In this document: positions 46,635 through 56,453 of the stretch, one piece after another
Numbering within the stretch: the first letter of the stretch is position 1
Layout of the letters: every line of letters begins with the position of its first letter
Origin: Alteromonas hispanica
Lineage (GTDB): Bacteria; Pseudomonadota; Gammaproteobacteria; Enterobacterales; Alteromonadaceae
DNA length: 64,000 bases
Reading direction: 5' to 3'
Assembly: GCF_010500915.1 (NCBI RefSeq)
Contig: NZ_JAAAWP010000003.1
Location: forward strand, 186,001-250,000
Program-made: the position numbers and the translations under genes
Notes under the pieces: generated by a model
What the model saw: only the letters and a program-made list of their open reading frames with translations
The model's database searches: none
What the model was told of the DNA's origin: nothing

Positions 46635-48713
46635 CTACATTGTGAAGGTTGCACTCAACATAAAGTTACGCGGACGACCTGGGAAATAGCGATCGCCGGT
46701 AAAAGAAGTAAAGTCAGCACGCTCTGCATAGGTTTCATCAAGTAAGTTGTTAATGCGAGCGTACAAGGTTATTTGCTCTGACATTGCGTAACTTGCGCGG
46801 GCATGCAAAAGATTGTGACCATCGTACTCATTTGCGTTTTCAGGGTCTGTAAAATAGCTAGCCACATGCTGCCACTCAAGCTGCGTTTCAATATCGTCGG
46901 TGAATGAATACTGTAAACGTGTGTTGAGTAACAGGTTGGGAGCGGTATCCATATCGTTCCCTTTTATATTTATCTCACCCGACAGCTGGTCGTGCTCATA
47001 GGTATGCGCAGCGTAGGTACCGGCGAAGTCGAGACGCAGACGAGAGTTAATGGCGTAATTTACAGTAAGCTCAACACCTCTATGCCACGTCTCTCCGTTA
47101 CTGACATTGAAAAAATCGCTGTCGCGGTAAATCACATTGTCTTTGCGTAAGCTATATAGCGATAGCACATAACTACCGCTTGCCATACTGCCCCTTAATC
47201 CCACTTCTACATTGGTGGCGTCGACAGACTCAAGATCGGTAACCTCTTGTGCCCGCTGAAGTCGATAAAGTTCGGTCGCCTGAGGTGCCCTATATCCTTT
47301 TGAAATACCGCCATACAATTGTGTTTCGCTCGACAAGGTATATTGCATAGAAAGCTTGGGGCTAAAATTATCAAAATCATTTTCCCCACTTTCTGGTCGG
47401 CTATATCGGCAACCACCAAAACCGCACTGCGTATCGTCTTCTCTTAACCGTCCCACATTCATATTGTTAGTATAGTCGTAGCGCATACTTTCGAAACGCC
47501 CGCCTACAGAAACATCCCACTTTCCCTGCTGCATGTTAAAAGCAAAAAATGGCGCTATTAAGGTGGCATCAACCTCGTAGTCGTAATGTTTTCCAACCGG
47601 CACAGTCTCTACCAAAAACGCTGAGCCTATGGTCTTGCTGTCTTGCGACTGAATCAGTTCTCCTTGAGTGTGTTCTGCATCCAAACCAAGATCGATATTC
47701 CACGAGTCGTTAACGATATAGTTGTATTGTGAAAGAACGCCAACGCCTTCCTGGGCATTTTGTTCAAGGGGCTTACCCGGCAAAAAATGCATTCTAAAGT
47801 CCATAGATTGATTGCGTACATATGGAGTAATAGACAGCGCGTTTCCATTATCAAATAACCAATCTGCTTTGCTCCATAACCGTAAACTTTTTGCCTTTCT
47901 GAACGCTTCTGGATTAGGGTTACTGCGCGCTATGTCTTCATCTTTATAGCTCTCAAAACCAGTTATATAGCCCGCTGTCTCTTGATCTAAATTTGTATAG
48001 GTAAGTCCGCTTGTTACTGACAGGCTGTCAAAATCGACTCGATGACGTACGTTCACTTTCTTTTGGTCTACGCCTTCGTCGTTTCGATAGCCAGTATCGC
48101 GCGTTACGCTGGCATTTATTCCTATGCCACTGTCTCCAAAGTCTTTTCCTTGTCGAAGTTTTACGCGATGAAAGCCATAAGACCCATAATCTAAACCAAC
48201 AAACCCGCCGCCTCGCGTTGTATCTGGCGTTACTACATTAACCACACCATGGATAGCATTCGAGCCATAAAGCGCTGAAGCTGGCCCTTTAATAACATCT
48301 ATGCGCGACGCCATTTCACCATGAGCTTCAAACAGCTCGTTAATATTACAAAAGCCAGCGGCACGAAGGGGAATACCGTCCTCAGCAGCTAAAATTCCGC
48401 CGCATGCCCCTGCTCCTGTGAGCACAGGCGAGCGCAATGCGGGTAGATATTCTTGGCCATTGCCTCGCTGTACACCAGCACCAGCAATATAATTTAAAGA
48501 CTCCTGAATATGCTGAAACGACAGTAGATTAAGTGTTTCTTCGGTAACGGAAGATACAACGTATCCTACGTTATTATCATTTCCCGCAATGCGCGATGTG
48601 GTGGTTTCAATACGCTCAATATCTTTGCTATCAGCGGCTTGGGATACGTTTGAAAAACTAGCGGCAAGAGAAAGCGCAATTAATGAAAATGACAATAACG
48701 GCGTGGACGTCAT
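46635..48713 (-). CDS. TonB-dependent outer-membrane receptor, substrate unknown
   Basis: A 692-residue receptor with a signal peptide ending VSQA-AD. The plug contains IQESLNYIAGAGVQRG, two cysteines in GACGGILAAEDGIPLR...GFCNINELFE, and VIKGPASALYGSNAIHGVVNV. The barrel ends in a terminal aromatic strand (LSATFTM; the last residue is Met, slightly unusual). The cysteine pair probably forms a plug disulfide. Class is nearer vitamin B12/colicin-type receptors than siderophore types; no substrate gene is adjacent and no clear operator is seen. Confidence 0.88.
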   Translation of the reverse strand: MTSTPLLSFSLIALSLAASFSNVSQAADSKDIERIETTTSRIAGNDNNVGYVVSSVTEETLNLLSFQHIQESLNYIAGAGVQRGNGQEYLPALRSPVLTGAGACGGILAAEDGIPLRAAGFCNINELFEAHGEMASRIDVIKGPASALYGSNAIHGVVNVVTPDTTRGGGFVGLDYGSYGFHRVKLRQGKDFGDSGIGINASVTRDTGYRNDEGVDQKKVNVRHRVDFDSLSVTSGLTYTNLDQETAGYITGFESYKDEDIARSNPNPEAFRKAKSLRLWSKADWLFDNGNALSITPYVRNQSMDFRMHFLPGKPLEQNAQEGVGVLSQYNYIVNDSWNIDLGLDAEHTQGELIQSQDSKTIGSAFLVETVPVGKHYDYEVDATLIAPFFAFNMQQGKWDVSVGGRFESMRYDYTNNMNVGRLREDDTQCGFGGCRYSRPESGENDFDNFSPKLSMQYTLSSETQLYGGISKGYRAPQATELYRLQRAQEVTDLESVDATNVEVGLRGSMASGSYVLSLYSLRKDNVIYRDSDFFNVSNGETWHRGVELTVNYAINSRLRLDFAGTYAAHTYEHDQLSGEINIKGNDMDTAPNLLLNTRLQYSFTDDIETQLEWQHVASYFTDPENANEYDGHNLLHARASYAMSEQITLYARINNLLDETYAERADFTSFTGDRYFPGRPRNFMLSATFTM

Positions 48714-48997
48714 TAAGATTCCTTTGTGTAATATTTTTTATATGAATGAATACGCACATTAACCATGTGGCGATTACATCAGTTTTTTCGGAGTAGTTTT
48801 TATTGAGTTTTTAAACCGACAAATTGAGGTTCGTTGAATACCATACGGTATTTTTACAAAGACAAAAAAGCATTGCGCTAAAAGCACATAAAAGTAAGGT
48901 AGGACCAACGCTTGGGAGTAACTCGTGGTATCTTCTGACTATTAATCATCAAATATCCACAACTTAGAAAATTGCTCGGCCAATTTGGAGGAATTCA

Positions 48998-49441
48998 TTG
49001 GACACACTCATACCCAGCCTGTCACAGCTTATAGAGTTTGCTGTAGCCCCTGTTTTCTTACTTACGGGTATAGCAGGTTTTTTAAACGTGATGTCGTCGC
49101 GACTAGGGCGAATTTCAGATAGGGTCCGTGTTGCAGAACGACAAATTCATACGCTTTCAGACCCACATATCGTTGATAGGTCTAAGCGCGAAATAAAAGT
49201 ATTGTGGCGGCGAGTTAAGGTTATTAACTGGGCCATTGGGCTATGTGTAGCCTCCGGTTTGCTGGTGTGCTCTGTTATTATGGCGCTGTTCGCAGGTTCA
49301 CTTTGGATTGTAGATTTAAAAACACCGATAGTGGTGCTGTTTATCCTTGCCATGATGTTCTTGATAAGCGCACTTATTGTATTTTTGGTTGAAGTGAAAC
49401 TGGCTACAACCACTATTAATATGGTGAGAACGATACGCTAA
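48998..49441 (+). CDS. DUF2721 family membrane protein
   Basis: A 147-residue protein with three membrane segments. The start LIEFAVAPVFLLTGIAGFLNVM and RLGRISDRVR are typical of DUF2721. Function unknown. It starts at TTG, which a strong GGAGGAATT Shine-Dalgarno supports. Confidence 0.88.
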   Translation: MDTLIPSLSQLIEFAVAPVFLLTGIAGFLNVMSSRLGRISDRVRVAERQIHTLSDPHIVDRSKREIKVLWRRVKVINWAIGLCVASGLLVCSVIMALFAGSLWIVDLKTPIVVLFILAMMFLISALIVFLVEVKLATTTINMVRTIR

Positions 49442-49529
49442 CCTTCTAGCCCAGGGTCATGTAGCGATAGGCGCAATACTAGGGCGTGTTGATCTTTGCT
49501 GTACACTTTTGCAGCGGCCTGTGAGCCCA

Positions 49530-49561
49530 GCAAGGTAAGTCGTTTAAAAAGCTTACCTTGC
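49530..49561. terminator. Inverted repeat between convergent genes
   Basis: GCAAGGTAAG (49530-49539) and CTTACCTTGC (49552-49561) form a perfect 10-bp stem with a 12-base AT-rich loop, between the DUF2721 gene and the nucleosidase. It may terminate both. Confidence 0.5.
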
Positions 49562-49575
49562 CTGCAGGCAGGTAC

Positions 49576-50589
49576 TTATTCTTGCTCTGACAGTGTATCT
49601 AATATGGAGAACAGCACATTAGCGCCTATACGAGAAACTTCGGTGTCGTATTTGCTCTCTACATTAACTCCCTCTTGACCACCGGCTAAGTCACTTATAG
49701 CGCGAACGATAACCCAATCTACATCATTTATAGTGCAGACCTGACCGATGGCAGCAGACTCCATTTCAGTCACTTCTGCATTAAACACTTCGCGAGTCCA
49801 TTTGCGATATTCCCGATTATCTAAAAATACTGAGCCTGTTACACCGTTGCCACCCACATGCAGATCTGCATCACGCTCACCCAATACACGCTGTGTGGGC
49901 AGGGTAGACATGGCTTGTTTTGCTGCATCAAGAAGCCGCGGCGAAGCAGTAAAATAAGCCGTATCTTGTGGTTTATCCATACCTTCTTTCACAATTAGCA
50001 CTTCATCGGGATGAATAAAATGGAAGGGCTTATAATTAGGTAAATGAGGATCTTTTGCGCGTCGAACTGTTTGTTCTTCTACGAAAGCTTCGTAATATTC
50101 TGGAAGAATATACTCACCCTCGTTATTCGGATCTTGGTTAGTGTAAACACTCTCATCATGATAGTACCAGCGAGCAGGTACAATAACATCCCCAGGCTGC
50201 CATTTAGGGTTTATCGCCCCGGCAATGCCCATATAAACTACTTGCTTTACTGGGAAGTAATCTAATGCCATTTGCATCGATAGTGCAGCATTCGCAATAC
50301 TCATCCCAGTAGCAAACACTAAAATGGGTTCGTTGTGGTAAGTACCCAAACGATAAGTAATACCTTTGATTTTGAGAGTAGTGTGTATACTGGCGTTGGG
50401 ATCTTGTTCTATACGATTGAGTATTCCCTTCATTTCAGGCGCGTATGCAACAGTAATAGCGGTAAACGAGGGTTCATCAAATACTCTAGGCCCATAGACA
50501 GCTGATTGCACAGAGTGACTATGAGATGTGCAGCCTGTGAGCAACAAAGCGCTGAATGCTAAAAGAACAATAATGGTGTAGTTTTTCAT
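49576..50589 (-). CDS. Lipoprotein of the nucleoside phosphorylase / MTA-SAH nucleosidase fold
   Basis: A 337-residue protein with lipobox LLTGC (Cys20). The body is a PNP/UDP-family domain: ITVAYAPEMKGI at the start, FATGMSIANAALSMQ, VVYMGIAGAINPKWQPGDVIVP, and a C-terminal TEMESAAIGQVC followed by VRAISDLAGG, matching the MTA/SAH nucleosidase-like active-site region. Most relatives are cytoplasmic; the lipobox places this one in the periplasm. It may cleave external purine nucleosides. The substrate is inferred from fold only. Confidence 0.85.
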   Translation of the reverse strand: MKNYTIIVLLAFSALLLTGCTSHSHSVQSAVYGPRVFDEPSFTAITVAYAPEMKGILNRIEQDPNASIHTTLKIKGITYRLGTYHNEPILVFATGMSIANAALSMQMALDYFPVKQVVYMGIAGAINPKWQPGDVIVPARWYYHDESVYTNQDPNNEGEYILPEYYEAFVEEQTVRRAKDPHLPNYKPFHFIHPDEVLIVKEGMDKPQDTAYFTASPRLLDAAKQAMSTLPTQRVLGERDADLHVGGNGVTGSVFLDNREYRKWTREVFNAEVTEMESAAIGQVCTINDVDWVIVRAISDLAGGQEGVNVESKYDTEVSRIGANVLFSILDTLSEQE

Positions 50590-50708
50590 TAGCTAAAAAC
50601 GTCAGTTATGATTATTCAAGTCCTCTACGCTAACACTTTAATTGGCTAAAAAAACCCTTTATCAACACAATTCACACTCTTAATACACTCTGTAAACAGC
50701 CCATAAAC

Positions 50709-50732
50709 AAACTGCCGCAAATGCGGCAGTTT
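50709..50732 (-). terminator. Terminator after FadL-type porin gene
   Basis: AAACTGCCGC (50709-50718) pairs perfectly with GCGGCAGTTT (50723-50732) around AAAT. In the minus direction it is followed by GTTTATGG. Confidence 0.75.
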
Positions 50733-50765
50733 GGATAATATGCTGTTAGCTAAAGTGACAGTATT

Positions 50766-52073
50766 TTAGAAGCGAGAGTTGAATTGAACACTGAATATAT
50801 GTGCGGTTGCAGACTGGCTGCCAACAAACGTAGAAGTAAGCGTACCTTGCTCGTTCAAAGCACGAGTTTTATCAATGTCCGCTTCTCTTCCGTTGATATA
50901 CACATAGGCGCCATCTATCGACATATCGTCGTTAAATGAGTAGGTGAAGCCACCCGATACCCAGTGACGATCAGTATCTGGAATACTCAGTGAACGGTTT
51001 TCAACGGTTACCACTCCATCATCATAAGCATAGCCCGCACGAAGCGTAAGCTCATCGCTTAGTATATAGGTTACGCCCACTGAAGCGCGCAGCGAATCGT
51101 CGAAGTTTTCTTGCTTTATTAGGAAGTCTGAGCCGTCATTTAAGTTAGCTTCTAACTTTTCAAACGTGCTCCAATCGGTGAATGTTAAACTCGCTTGCAC
51201 CGACCATTGGCTGTCTAGTCTTTGATTTACCGCTAGCTCGGTAATTGCCGCTAAGTTTAGATCTAGGCTTCCTGGCTGATTTAATTCAGCAGTGATTTGT
51301 GAACTCACGTCACCGCTCAACGTTAACTCTGTTTCTGCACGATACGATAAAGCAATGTTAGTGGCATCTGTTGGCTGCCAAAGCGCACCAACATTCCAAC
51401 CAAATCCCCAGTCTTCTCCCTCTAGTTTAAAAATGGAGGTGTTAGCCGGAACTTGTGTTTGTAGTGCACCGCTCAATATTGGCGACAGGCTATTAGAAAT
51501 AGCTGAGCTAATTTCAGCATCGGCGAAAGTAGCATTAAGCCCTAACCCCAACATCAGGTTATCGTTCAATTTATAGGACACCGCTGGATTAAGAGTGATA
51601 GATCTTACTTCTGCCGTATCAGCAAAATGAAGAGCCTCAAAATCATCGCTATAATCTGATCGCAAGCCGTAGGTTGTGAATAGGCCAACACCTGCAGACC
51701 ATTTGTCGTTTATAGGAGAGATATAAAATACGCTAGGTACTATTGCGGTATCGGCAATGTCGCTGTCAGAGGATTCCGTTGCCCCGACAGGCTGCCCACC
51801 TGCGGCATAGCTCACATTGCCACTCACATCTACGCTAGGAGCAATAACGCTAACTGAGGTGCTAAATTGAGACTGTTTAAACACACCAATGGCTGCCGGG
51901 TTAGTGGCAAGAATAGAGGCGTTTTCTGGTGTTGCTGCTTGACCTGCCATGGCGCGGCCAAGCCCGTTTGCACTGTGTTCGTTAACTTGAAAGCCGGCTG
52001 ATAGGGCAGAGGAAGAAGCCAAGGTAGTAAGTGCAAGACATACTGATGCACGAAGAGAAAGCTGTTGCTTCAT
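50766..52073 (-). CDS. FadL/TodX family outer-membrane transporter
   Basis: About 435 residues. Signal peptide ends SALSA-GF, then the mature start GFQVNEHSANGLGRAMAGQAA and NPAAIGVFK, the FadL N-terminal plug. It ends with a barrel strand finishing in F. FadL-type channels import long-chain fatty acids and other hydrophobic compounds. The frame is open to 52136, but the ATG at 52073 (MKQQLSLRA) begins the signal peptide and is chosen. Confidence 0.92.
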   Translation of the reverse strand: MKQQLSLRASVCLALTTLASSSALSAGFQVNEHSANGLGRAMAGQAATPENASILATNPAAIGVFKQSQFSTSVSVIAPSVDVSGNVSYAAGGQPVGATESSDSDIADTAIVPSVFYISPINDKWSAGVGLFTTYGLRSDYSDDFEALHFADTAEVRSITLNPAVSYKLNDNLMLGLGLNATFADAEISSAISNSLSPILSGALQTQVPANTSIFKLEGEDWGFGWNVGALWQPTDATNIALSYRAETELTLSGDVSSQITAELNQPGSLDLNLAAITELAVNQRLDSQWSVQASLTFTDWSTFEKLEANLNDGSDFLIKQENFDDSLRASVGVTYILSDELTLRAGYAYDDGVVTVENRSLSIPDTDRHWVSGGFTYSFNDDMSIDGAYVYINGREADIDKTRALNEQGTLTSTFVGSQSATAHIFSVQFNSRF

Positions 52074-52247
52074 AAAATACTCATGTGAAGAAAAAATTGC
52101 AGCGCGCATTCTACGTACAGGAGTATCATTGTTCAATGTAGGTTAACGCGATTTACGCATTTTTACCGTTTTTTACATAAATTTAACCGCATTTTCGCCG
52201 ATTTTATAAACAAAACCGCATGGTGAATTAGAAGAAATGCAGTGCCT

Positions 52248-53327
52248 TTACATTTGAGCGATTTCGAAGCGGGCCTTTCCCTTGTCTTTTGCGGTATAGA
52301 GCGCCTTATCTGCAATATCAATTAGCCCATCTATGGTGATGTCATTAGGCTTTTTCGTCATAACCGCACCAATAGAGCAACTCATAAAAGCATTTACCGC
52401 ACCTGGTGCATGAGGGACATTTTCCTCCTTCCAATCTTTGAGTAAATTTTCACAAATCTGGACTAGCTTTTTATCGTCAACATCACTCAATACCACGACG
52501 AATTCTTCCCCGCCATAACGGCCGACAATATCAGTCTCACGCTTGAAAATATTTTTCAATATTGAGGCTTGTTGCCGTATGACTTCATCACCCTGTTGAT
52601 GACCAAACTTATCGTTGTATTTTTTGAAATCGTCTAAATCTAACATCAACACAGCTAAAGACACATTGTGACGCCTGGCGTACGCTAGCAAACTTTCGCT
52701 TTGATTACGTAAAGCACGCCTATTCAGTAATTCTGTTAAGGGGTCGAATTTGCTCAGTTTGGTTAAGCGATCATTGGTTTTTTTCAGCAGTGAAAGGCTG
52801 CTATCGAGACGATATTTTGCGTAGGAACACGTAAACAGTGAAGCAGCAACAAACCCAATAGATATTGGCATACGGTCACCATAAGCGGGTGCCAGCCACA
52901 TTAAAACGATAAAACCAGCAATATTTATTACTGCACTTGTGATCGCAAAACGAAAGGGAATGCCTAATGCAAAAACGCAGTAGAACGCATATAAAATTGT
53001 ACCTTCATAAGGAAAAGCGAACTGAAACTCCTGCCAACATACCAGAATCAACCAATAGTTTGAGTAAGTAAGCAGAACCAGTAAAGCAGTGAATATGTAA
53101 GCTCGGTAATACTCAAATCGTCGCCAGAAAGACAGCAAAACAACGGCAAATATAATGGGGATTTGAATAAACAGCCGGTCGTACGTATAAAGGCTGTGCA
53201 TGGTACTAGGTAGTAACAGAAAATCTGCCACCATAAAGCTAGCAACAATAAGTGCGCCGATAACAAGAGCGACACGCAGACGAATGAGGTCTTTTGCTTT
53301 AGTGATTGGCAAAGAAGATATTGGCAA
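52248..53327 (-). CDS. Membrane-bound diguanylate cyclase (GGDEF)
   Basis: A 359-residue enzyme. Six membrane segments fill residues about 18-180, then a GGDEF domain with FDPLTELLNRRAL, LDLDDFKKYND, the active-site GRYGGEEFVVVL and IADKALYTAKDKG. It should make cyclic di-GMP. No RxxD inhibitory site is evident upstream of GGEEF. It follows the hybrid kinase gene in the same direction after 70 bp and may belong to that signalling unit. Confidence 0.93.
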   Translation of the reverse strand: MPISSLPITKAKDLIRLRVALVIGALIVASFMVADFLLLPSTMHSLYTYDRLFIQIPIIFAVVLLSFWRRFEYYRAYIFTALLVLLTYSNYWLILVCWQEFQFAFPYEGTILYAFYCVFALGIPFRFAITSAVINIAGFIVLMWLAPAYGDRMPISIGFVAASLFTCSYAKYRLDSSLSLLKKTNDRLTKLSKFDPLTELLNRRALRNQSESLLAYARRHNVSLAVLMLDLDDFKKYNDKFGHQQGDEVIRQQASILKNIFKRETDIVGRYGGEEFVVVLSDVDDKKLVQICENLLKDWKEENVPHAPGAVNAFMSCSIGAVMTKKPNDITIDGLIDIADKALYTAKDKGKARFEIAQM

Positions 53328-53397
53328 AAAAACTCGCCTCCGTTGTCGTATTACACGCCTTAATATTAGCCCAGAAAGGAGTATTAGACATAGTTTG

Positions 53398-55299
53398 CTA
53401 AAGGTTCAGCGTTTGCAAACTATTGCGCAGCCCATCTAGCGTTATGGGCTTAGTTACAATATCGTTCATACCGGCTTCTCTAAATGCAACATGGCGTTCT
53501 TGAAAAGCCTCAGCGGTTAAGCCAACGATAGGCGTAATGTTAAATGGCTTCCCTAACTTTCTTATTCGTCGGGTCGCTTCAATACCATCCATTACCGGCA
53601 TGTGCACATCCATGAACACCATATCTATTCCACCTTCCTCAACCCGCGACACTGCCAGCATGCCGTTCTCAACATGAATAACATTACAATGCAGTTGCTC
53701 CAATAACGCTTTTGCTACTACGGCATTTATCGCATTGTCTTCAGCTAACAATACGTTTAATCCCTGACGCAGTGATTTGTTCCCTGTTTCTTCGTCAACT
53801 AATGCATTGCCATTGGTATCTACCTGGGAACGACTTTTTACTATGGCGGTTACAGTGAAGCTAGACCCTTCGCCTAGCTTACTCATTACCTTAATATCGC
53901 CACCTAAAAGCTCGGCCAGTTGTTTGGCAATGGCCAAACCCAACCCCGTGCCGCCATAAAGGCGAGTAATTGACGAGTCGGACTGAGTGAATTTCTCAAA
54001 AATGTGAGAAAGCCGCTCTTTCTCTATTCCTATGCCCGTATCTTTTACAGAGATAACCAGCTTGTTTTCCTCAGGCTTCTCACCCGATGGAGTATTTAGC
54101 TTAGCCGTAATTTTTACCGTACCCTCACGAGTGAATTTAATGGCATTACTCACTAAATTTATGACAATTTGACGCAATTTCGTGATGTCGCTGGTAACCA
54201 AAACATTGTCTAAGTTTTTACTCGAATAAACGAGTCGAGTTCCATTTGCACTGGCATTGGTGCCAAGCAACGTAATCAAATCATTGAGCATGTCATCAAG
54301 GTTAAACTCGGCCACATCTAGGTCTGACATACCAGACTCTATTTTTGAAAGATCTAAAACGTCATTAATTACATTGGCCAGAATAGCGGCTGAAGACTTT
54401 AAATCTGAAGCATATTTACGCTGTTTATCGTCTAACGATGTGTCGAGAAGGAGGGTAGCAAGGCCTTGTATTCCATTAAGAGGCGTTCTTATCTCGTGGC
54501 TCATAACCGCAAGAAAGTCGGTTTTAGCACGATTAGCCTGCTGTGCTTGCTCTACATATTCGGCAATTTCCGCAGACATAGCCTCTACATCTCTCGCCAA
54601 ACTCCCAAGTTCGTCGTTTTGCTCTACATTTATGTGAACCTGATTGTGGTCGATAGCAATTCTACTGGCCGCCCCACTTATTTTTTGAATAGGGGCAATA
54701 ACAAAATATTGCGTCACTCTTCCCATCAATAGACCTACAAGGGCTACCGCGAGCAAAGTGACCAAACAAGTCAACCAAGCTATTTTAGAGAGCGACGCCT
54801 GAAGCTCGTCAGCAGGTTGAACAGCGGTGAGCTTCCAGTTCCACGCTGAAAAAGTGGTACAGGCAAATAGAATATCCTGCCCATTAAATTGAGACTCTCC
54901 AAAGGCTAATTTAATGTCGCCCATATTAGCGATACCACCGTTGCCAGTGTCTGGAATCATTTTCTTTTCAAAGGTAGAAAAAAGAATATCCCGCGTGCTT
55001 TCATCACTGATAACAAAGTGTCTACCCGTTCTTTGATGCAGTGAATTTAGCTCTTCGAAAACTTCATTTTGATACGCGTCACGAAAAACAGGCACGTTTT
55101 CCAGGCCAGAATTCATGAGTAACTCTCGCCTGTCTTCCACAATTTCCATGACATTAAGAGCCAGTGTTTGAGTGAGCAATTGATACTCGCGCTCTCGCAC
55201 TGAATCATAGGCGGTAAGGTAAGCCCAGTATCCAGTCAGTGCCATTCCAATAAGTAGAATTGGTATATATATGGCTAATAATTTTGATTTTATTCTCAT
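53398..55299 (-). CDS. Hybrid sensor histidine kinase with HAMP and receiver domain
   Basis: A 633-residue protein: N-terminal membrane segment, periplasmic sensor (about 30-175), second membrane segment (176-200), HAMP, HisKA with [16 protein letters not shown], HATPase ([33 protein letters not shown]) and a C-terminal receiver with acceptor aspartate in [11 protein letters not shown]. It should phosphorylate itself and pass the phosphate on; the partner is not in the window. It starts 20 bp after a periplasmic binding-protein gene, so the two probably sense together. Confidence 0.93.
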   Translation of the reverse strand: MRIKSKLLAIYIPILLIGMALTGYWAYLTAYDSVREREYQLLTQTLALNVMEIVEDRRELLMNSGLENVPVFRDAYQNEVFEELNSLHQRTGRHFVISDESTRDILFSTFEKKMIPDTGNGGIANMGDIKLAFGESQFNGQDILFACTTFSAWNWKLTAVQPADELQASLSKIAWLTCLVTLLAVALVGLLMGRVTQYFVIAPIQKISGAASRIAIDHNQVHINVEQNDELGSLARDVEAMSAEIAEYVEQAQQANRAKTDFLAVMSHEIRTPLNGIQGLATLLLDTSLDDKQRKYASDLKSSAAILANVINDVLDLSKIESGMSDLDVAEFNLDDMLNDLITLLGTNASANGTRLVYSSKNLDNVLVTSDITKLRQIVINLVSNAIKFTREGTVKITAKLNTPSGEKPEENKLVISVKDTGIGIEKERLSHIFEKFTQSDSSITRLYGGTGLGLAIAKQLAELLGGDIKVMSKLGEGSSFTVTAIVKSRSQVDTNGNALVDEETGNKSLRQGLNVLLAEDNAINAVVAKALLEQLHCNVIHVENGMLAVSRVEEGGIDMVFMDVHMPVMDGIEATRRIRKLGKPFNITPIVGLTAEAFQERHVAFREAGMNDIVTKPITLDGLRNSLQTLNL

Positions 55300-55318
55300 A
55301 TCAACTCTTTGCTATACC

Positions 55319-56335
55319 CTACTGATAAACGTGCTGTTCAGATAGTTTCAGGTAGTAGGAAGGTATAGGAAGCTGCAGTTTTATAGCAGTAGATACATTC
55401 ACTGCTACGGTAAAGTTTTCTATTTTTTCTACTGGAAAGGTAGCGGAAGAGCCCTGTGCTAAAACCTGCTTTGCAGTATTAGCGGCAGACTTACCAATAT
55501 CTTGAGGTTGTGAGACTATACCAATGAGTGCGCCTTGCTTCACAGCGTCGACGCTTTCAGCAAACAGTGGCAATAAACCCGTGTGCTTTTTGATCGCTCC
55601 AATGAGGTGATCTGTTTCAATAAGAGGACCTGCAGATAGCCAATAACCATCGAGATATTCATACTCACTTTTTAACGTGCTAATCACATCTTCCTTCATA
55701 AGCTCTAACCCAGCCTCACCCGGCACATAGGGCGTTTGAATTGGAACAAAAACAATATTTTTATAGCGCTTTTGAAGGGCTAGTAAGCTGTTTACCGCAT
55801 TGTAAGAAGAGGGATATGTTGAATGTATTAACCCTATTCTAAATATCTTATTTGGGTTGGACGCTTTGAGTACACCTTCGAGCATCTCAAGCTTTATATC
55901 GGCATCAACCACATGAGACTCACCGGTAATATTGCGCTTGCTCACTGCGCCAAACGCAGGAACAATGCCCTCTGTGACAGGCTCGCTGACCGCCATAAAC
56001 AATTTTGGAGTGGTAAGTACTTCATTTGAATTAACAACCGCGCGAGTGGCTAAAGTAGCAACCGTGACAATAAGGTCGGCGGGTGAGGAAGACAACTCAC
56101 CAGAAAGGAACGTCTTCGCTTGCTCTACCGAGCCTTCAGCATTGAAAACGCGAAATTGAATATCTTTATTTGGCAGAATGCGCTGCAACTCAGTCTCAAA
56201 TGCCTTTCTCGACTCGGTAACAATAGGAACGGGTAAGGTTTCTATTATTGCGATGTCGATTTTTTCTTTCGCCGGTGCCATGAAAGATAGGCTGACAAAT
56301 ATCGCAACAAAAAGAATGCGTAATGCTATTGCCAT
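55319..56335 (-). CDS. ABC-type periplasmic substrate-binding protein (ABC_sub_bind family)
   Basis: A 338-residue protein with signal peptide ending MAPAKE. The pattern fits the ABC_sub_bind (PF04392-like) group: IDIAIIETLPVPIVTESRKAFE, LIVTVATLATRAVV, FMAVSEPV, GLIHSTYPSSYNAV, PLFAESVDAVKQGALIG. No ABC permease or ATPase is adjacent. Placed just ahead of a hybrid kinase, it may act as a ligand sensor rather than a transporter part. Confidence 0.88.
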   Translation of the reverse strand: MAIALRILFVAIFVSLSFMAPAKEKIDIAIIETLPVPIVTESRKAFETELQRILPNKDIQFRVFNAEGSVEQAKTFLSGELSSSPADLIVTVATLATRAVVNSNEVLTTPKLFMAVSEPVTEGIVPAFGAVSKRNITGESHVVDADIKLEMLEGVLKASNPNKIFRIGLIHSTYPSSYNAVNSLLALQKRYKNIVFVPIQTPYVPGEAGLELMKEDVISTLKSEYEYLDGYWLSAGPLIETDHLIGAIKKHTGLLPLFAESVDAVKQGALIGIVSQPQDIGKSAANTAKQVLAQGSSATFPVEKIENFTVAVNVSTAIKLQLPIPSYYLKLSEQHVYQ

Positions 56336-56453
56336 GTTGGAAAACCTATTTGCACAAAATGCTTAAAAATTTAATTCCTATCATAAGTTTATTACAACCA
56401 GTTGCATAGAGTAAGTTTAGACGACAAATCAAACTTGGCTTCTGTGGTTTGTA

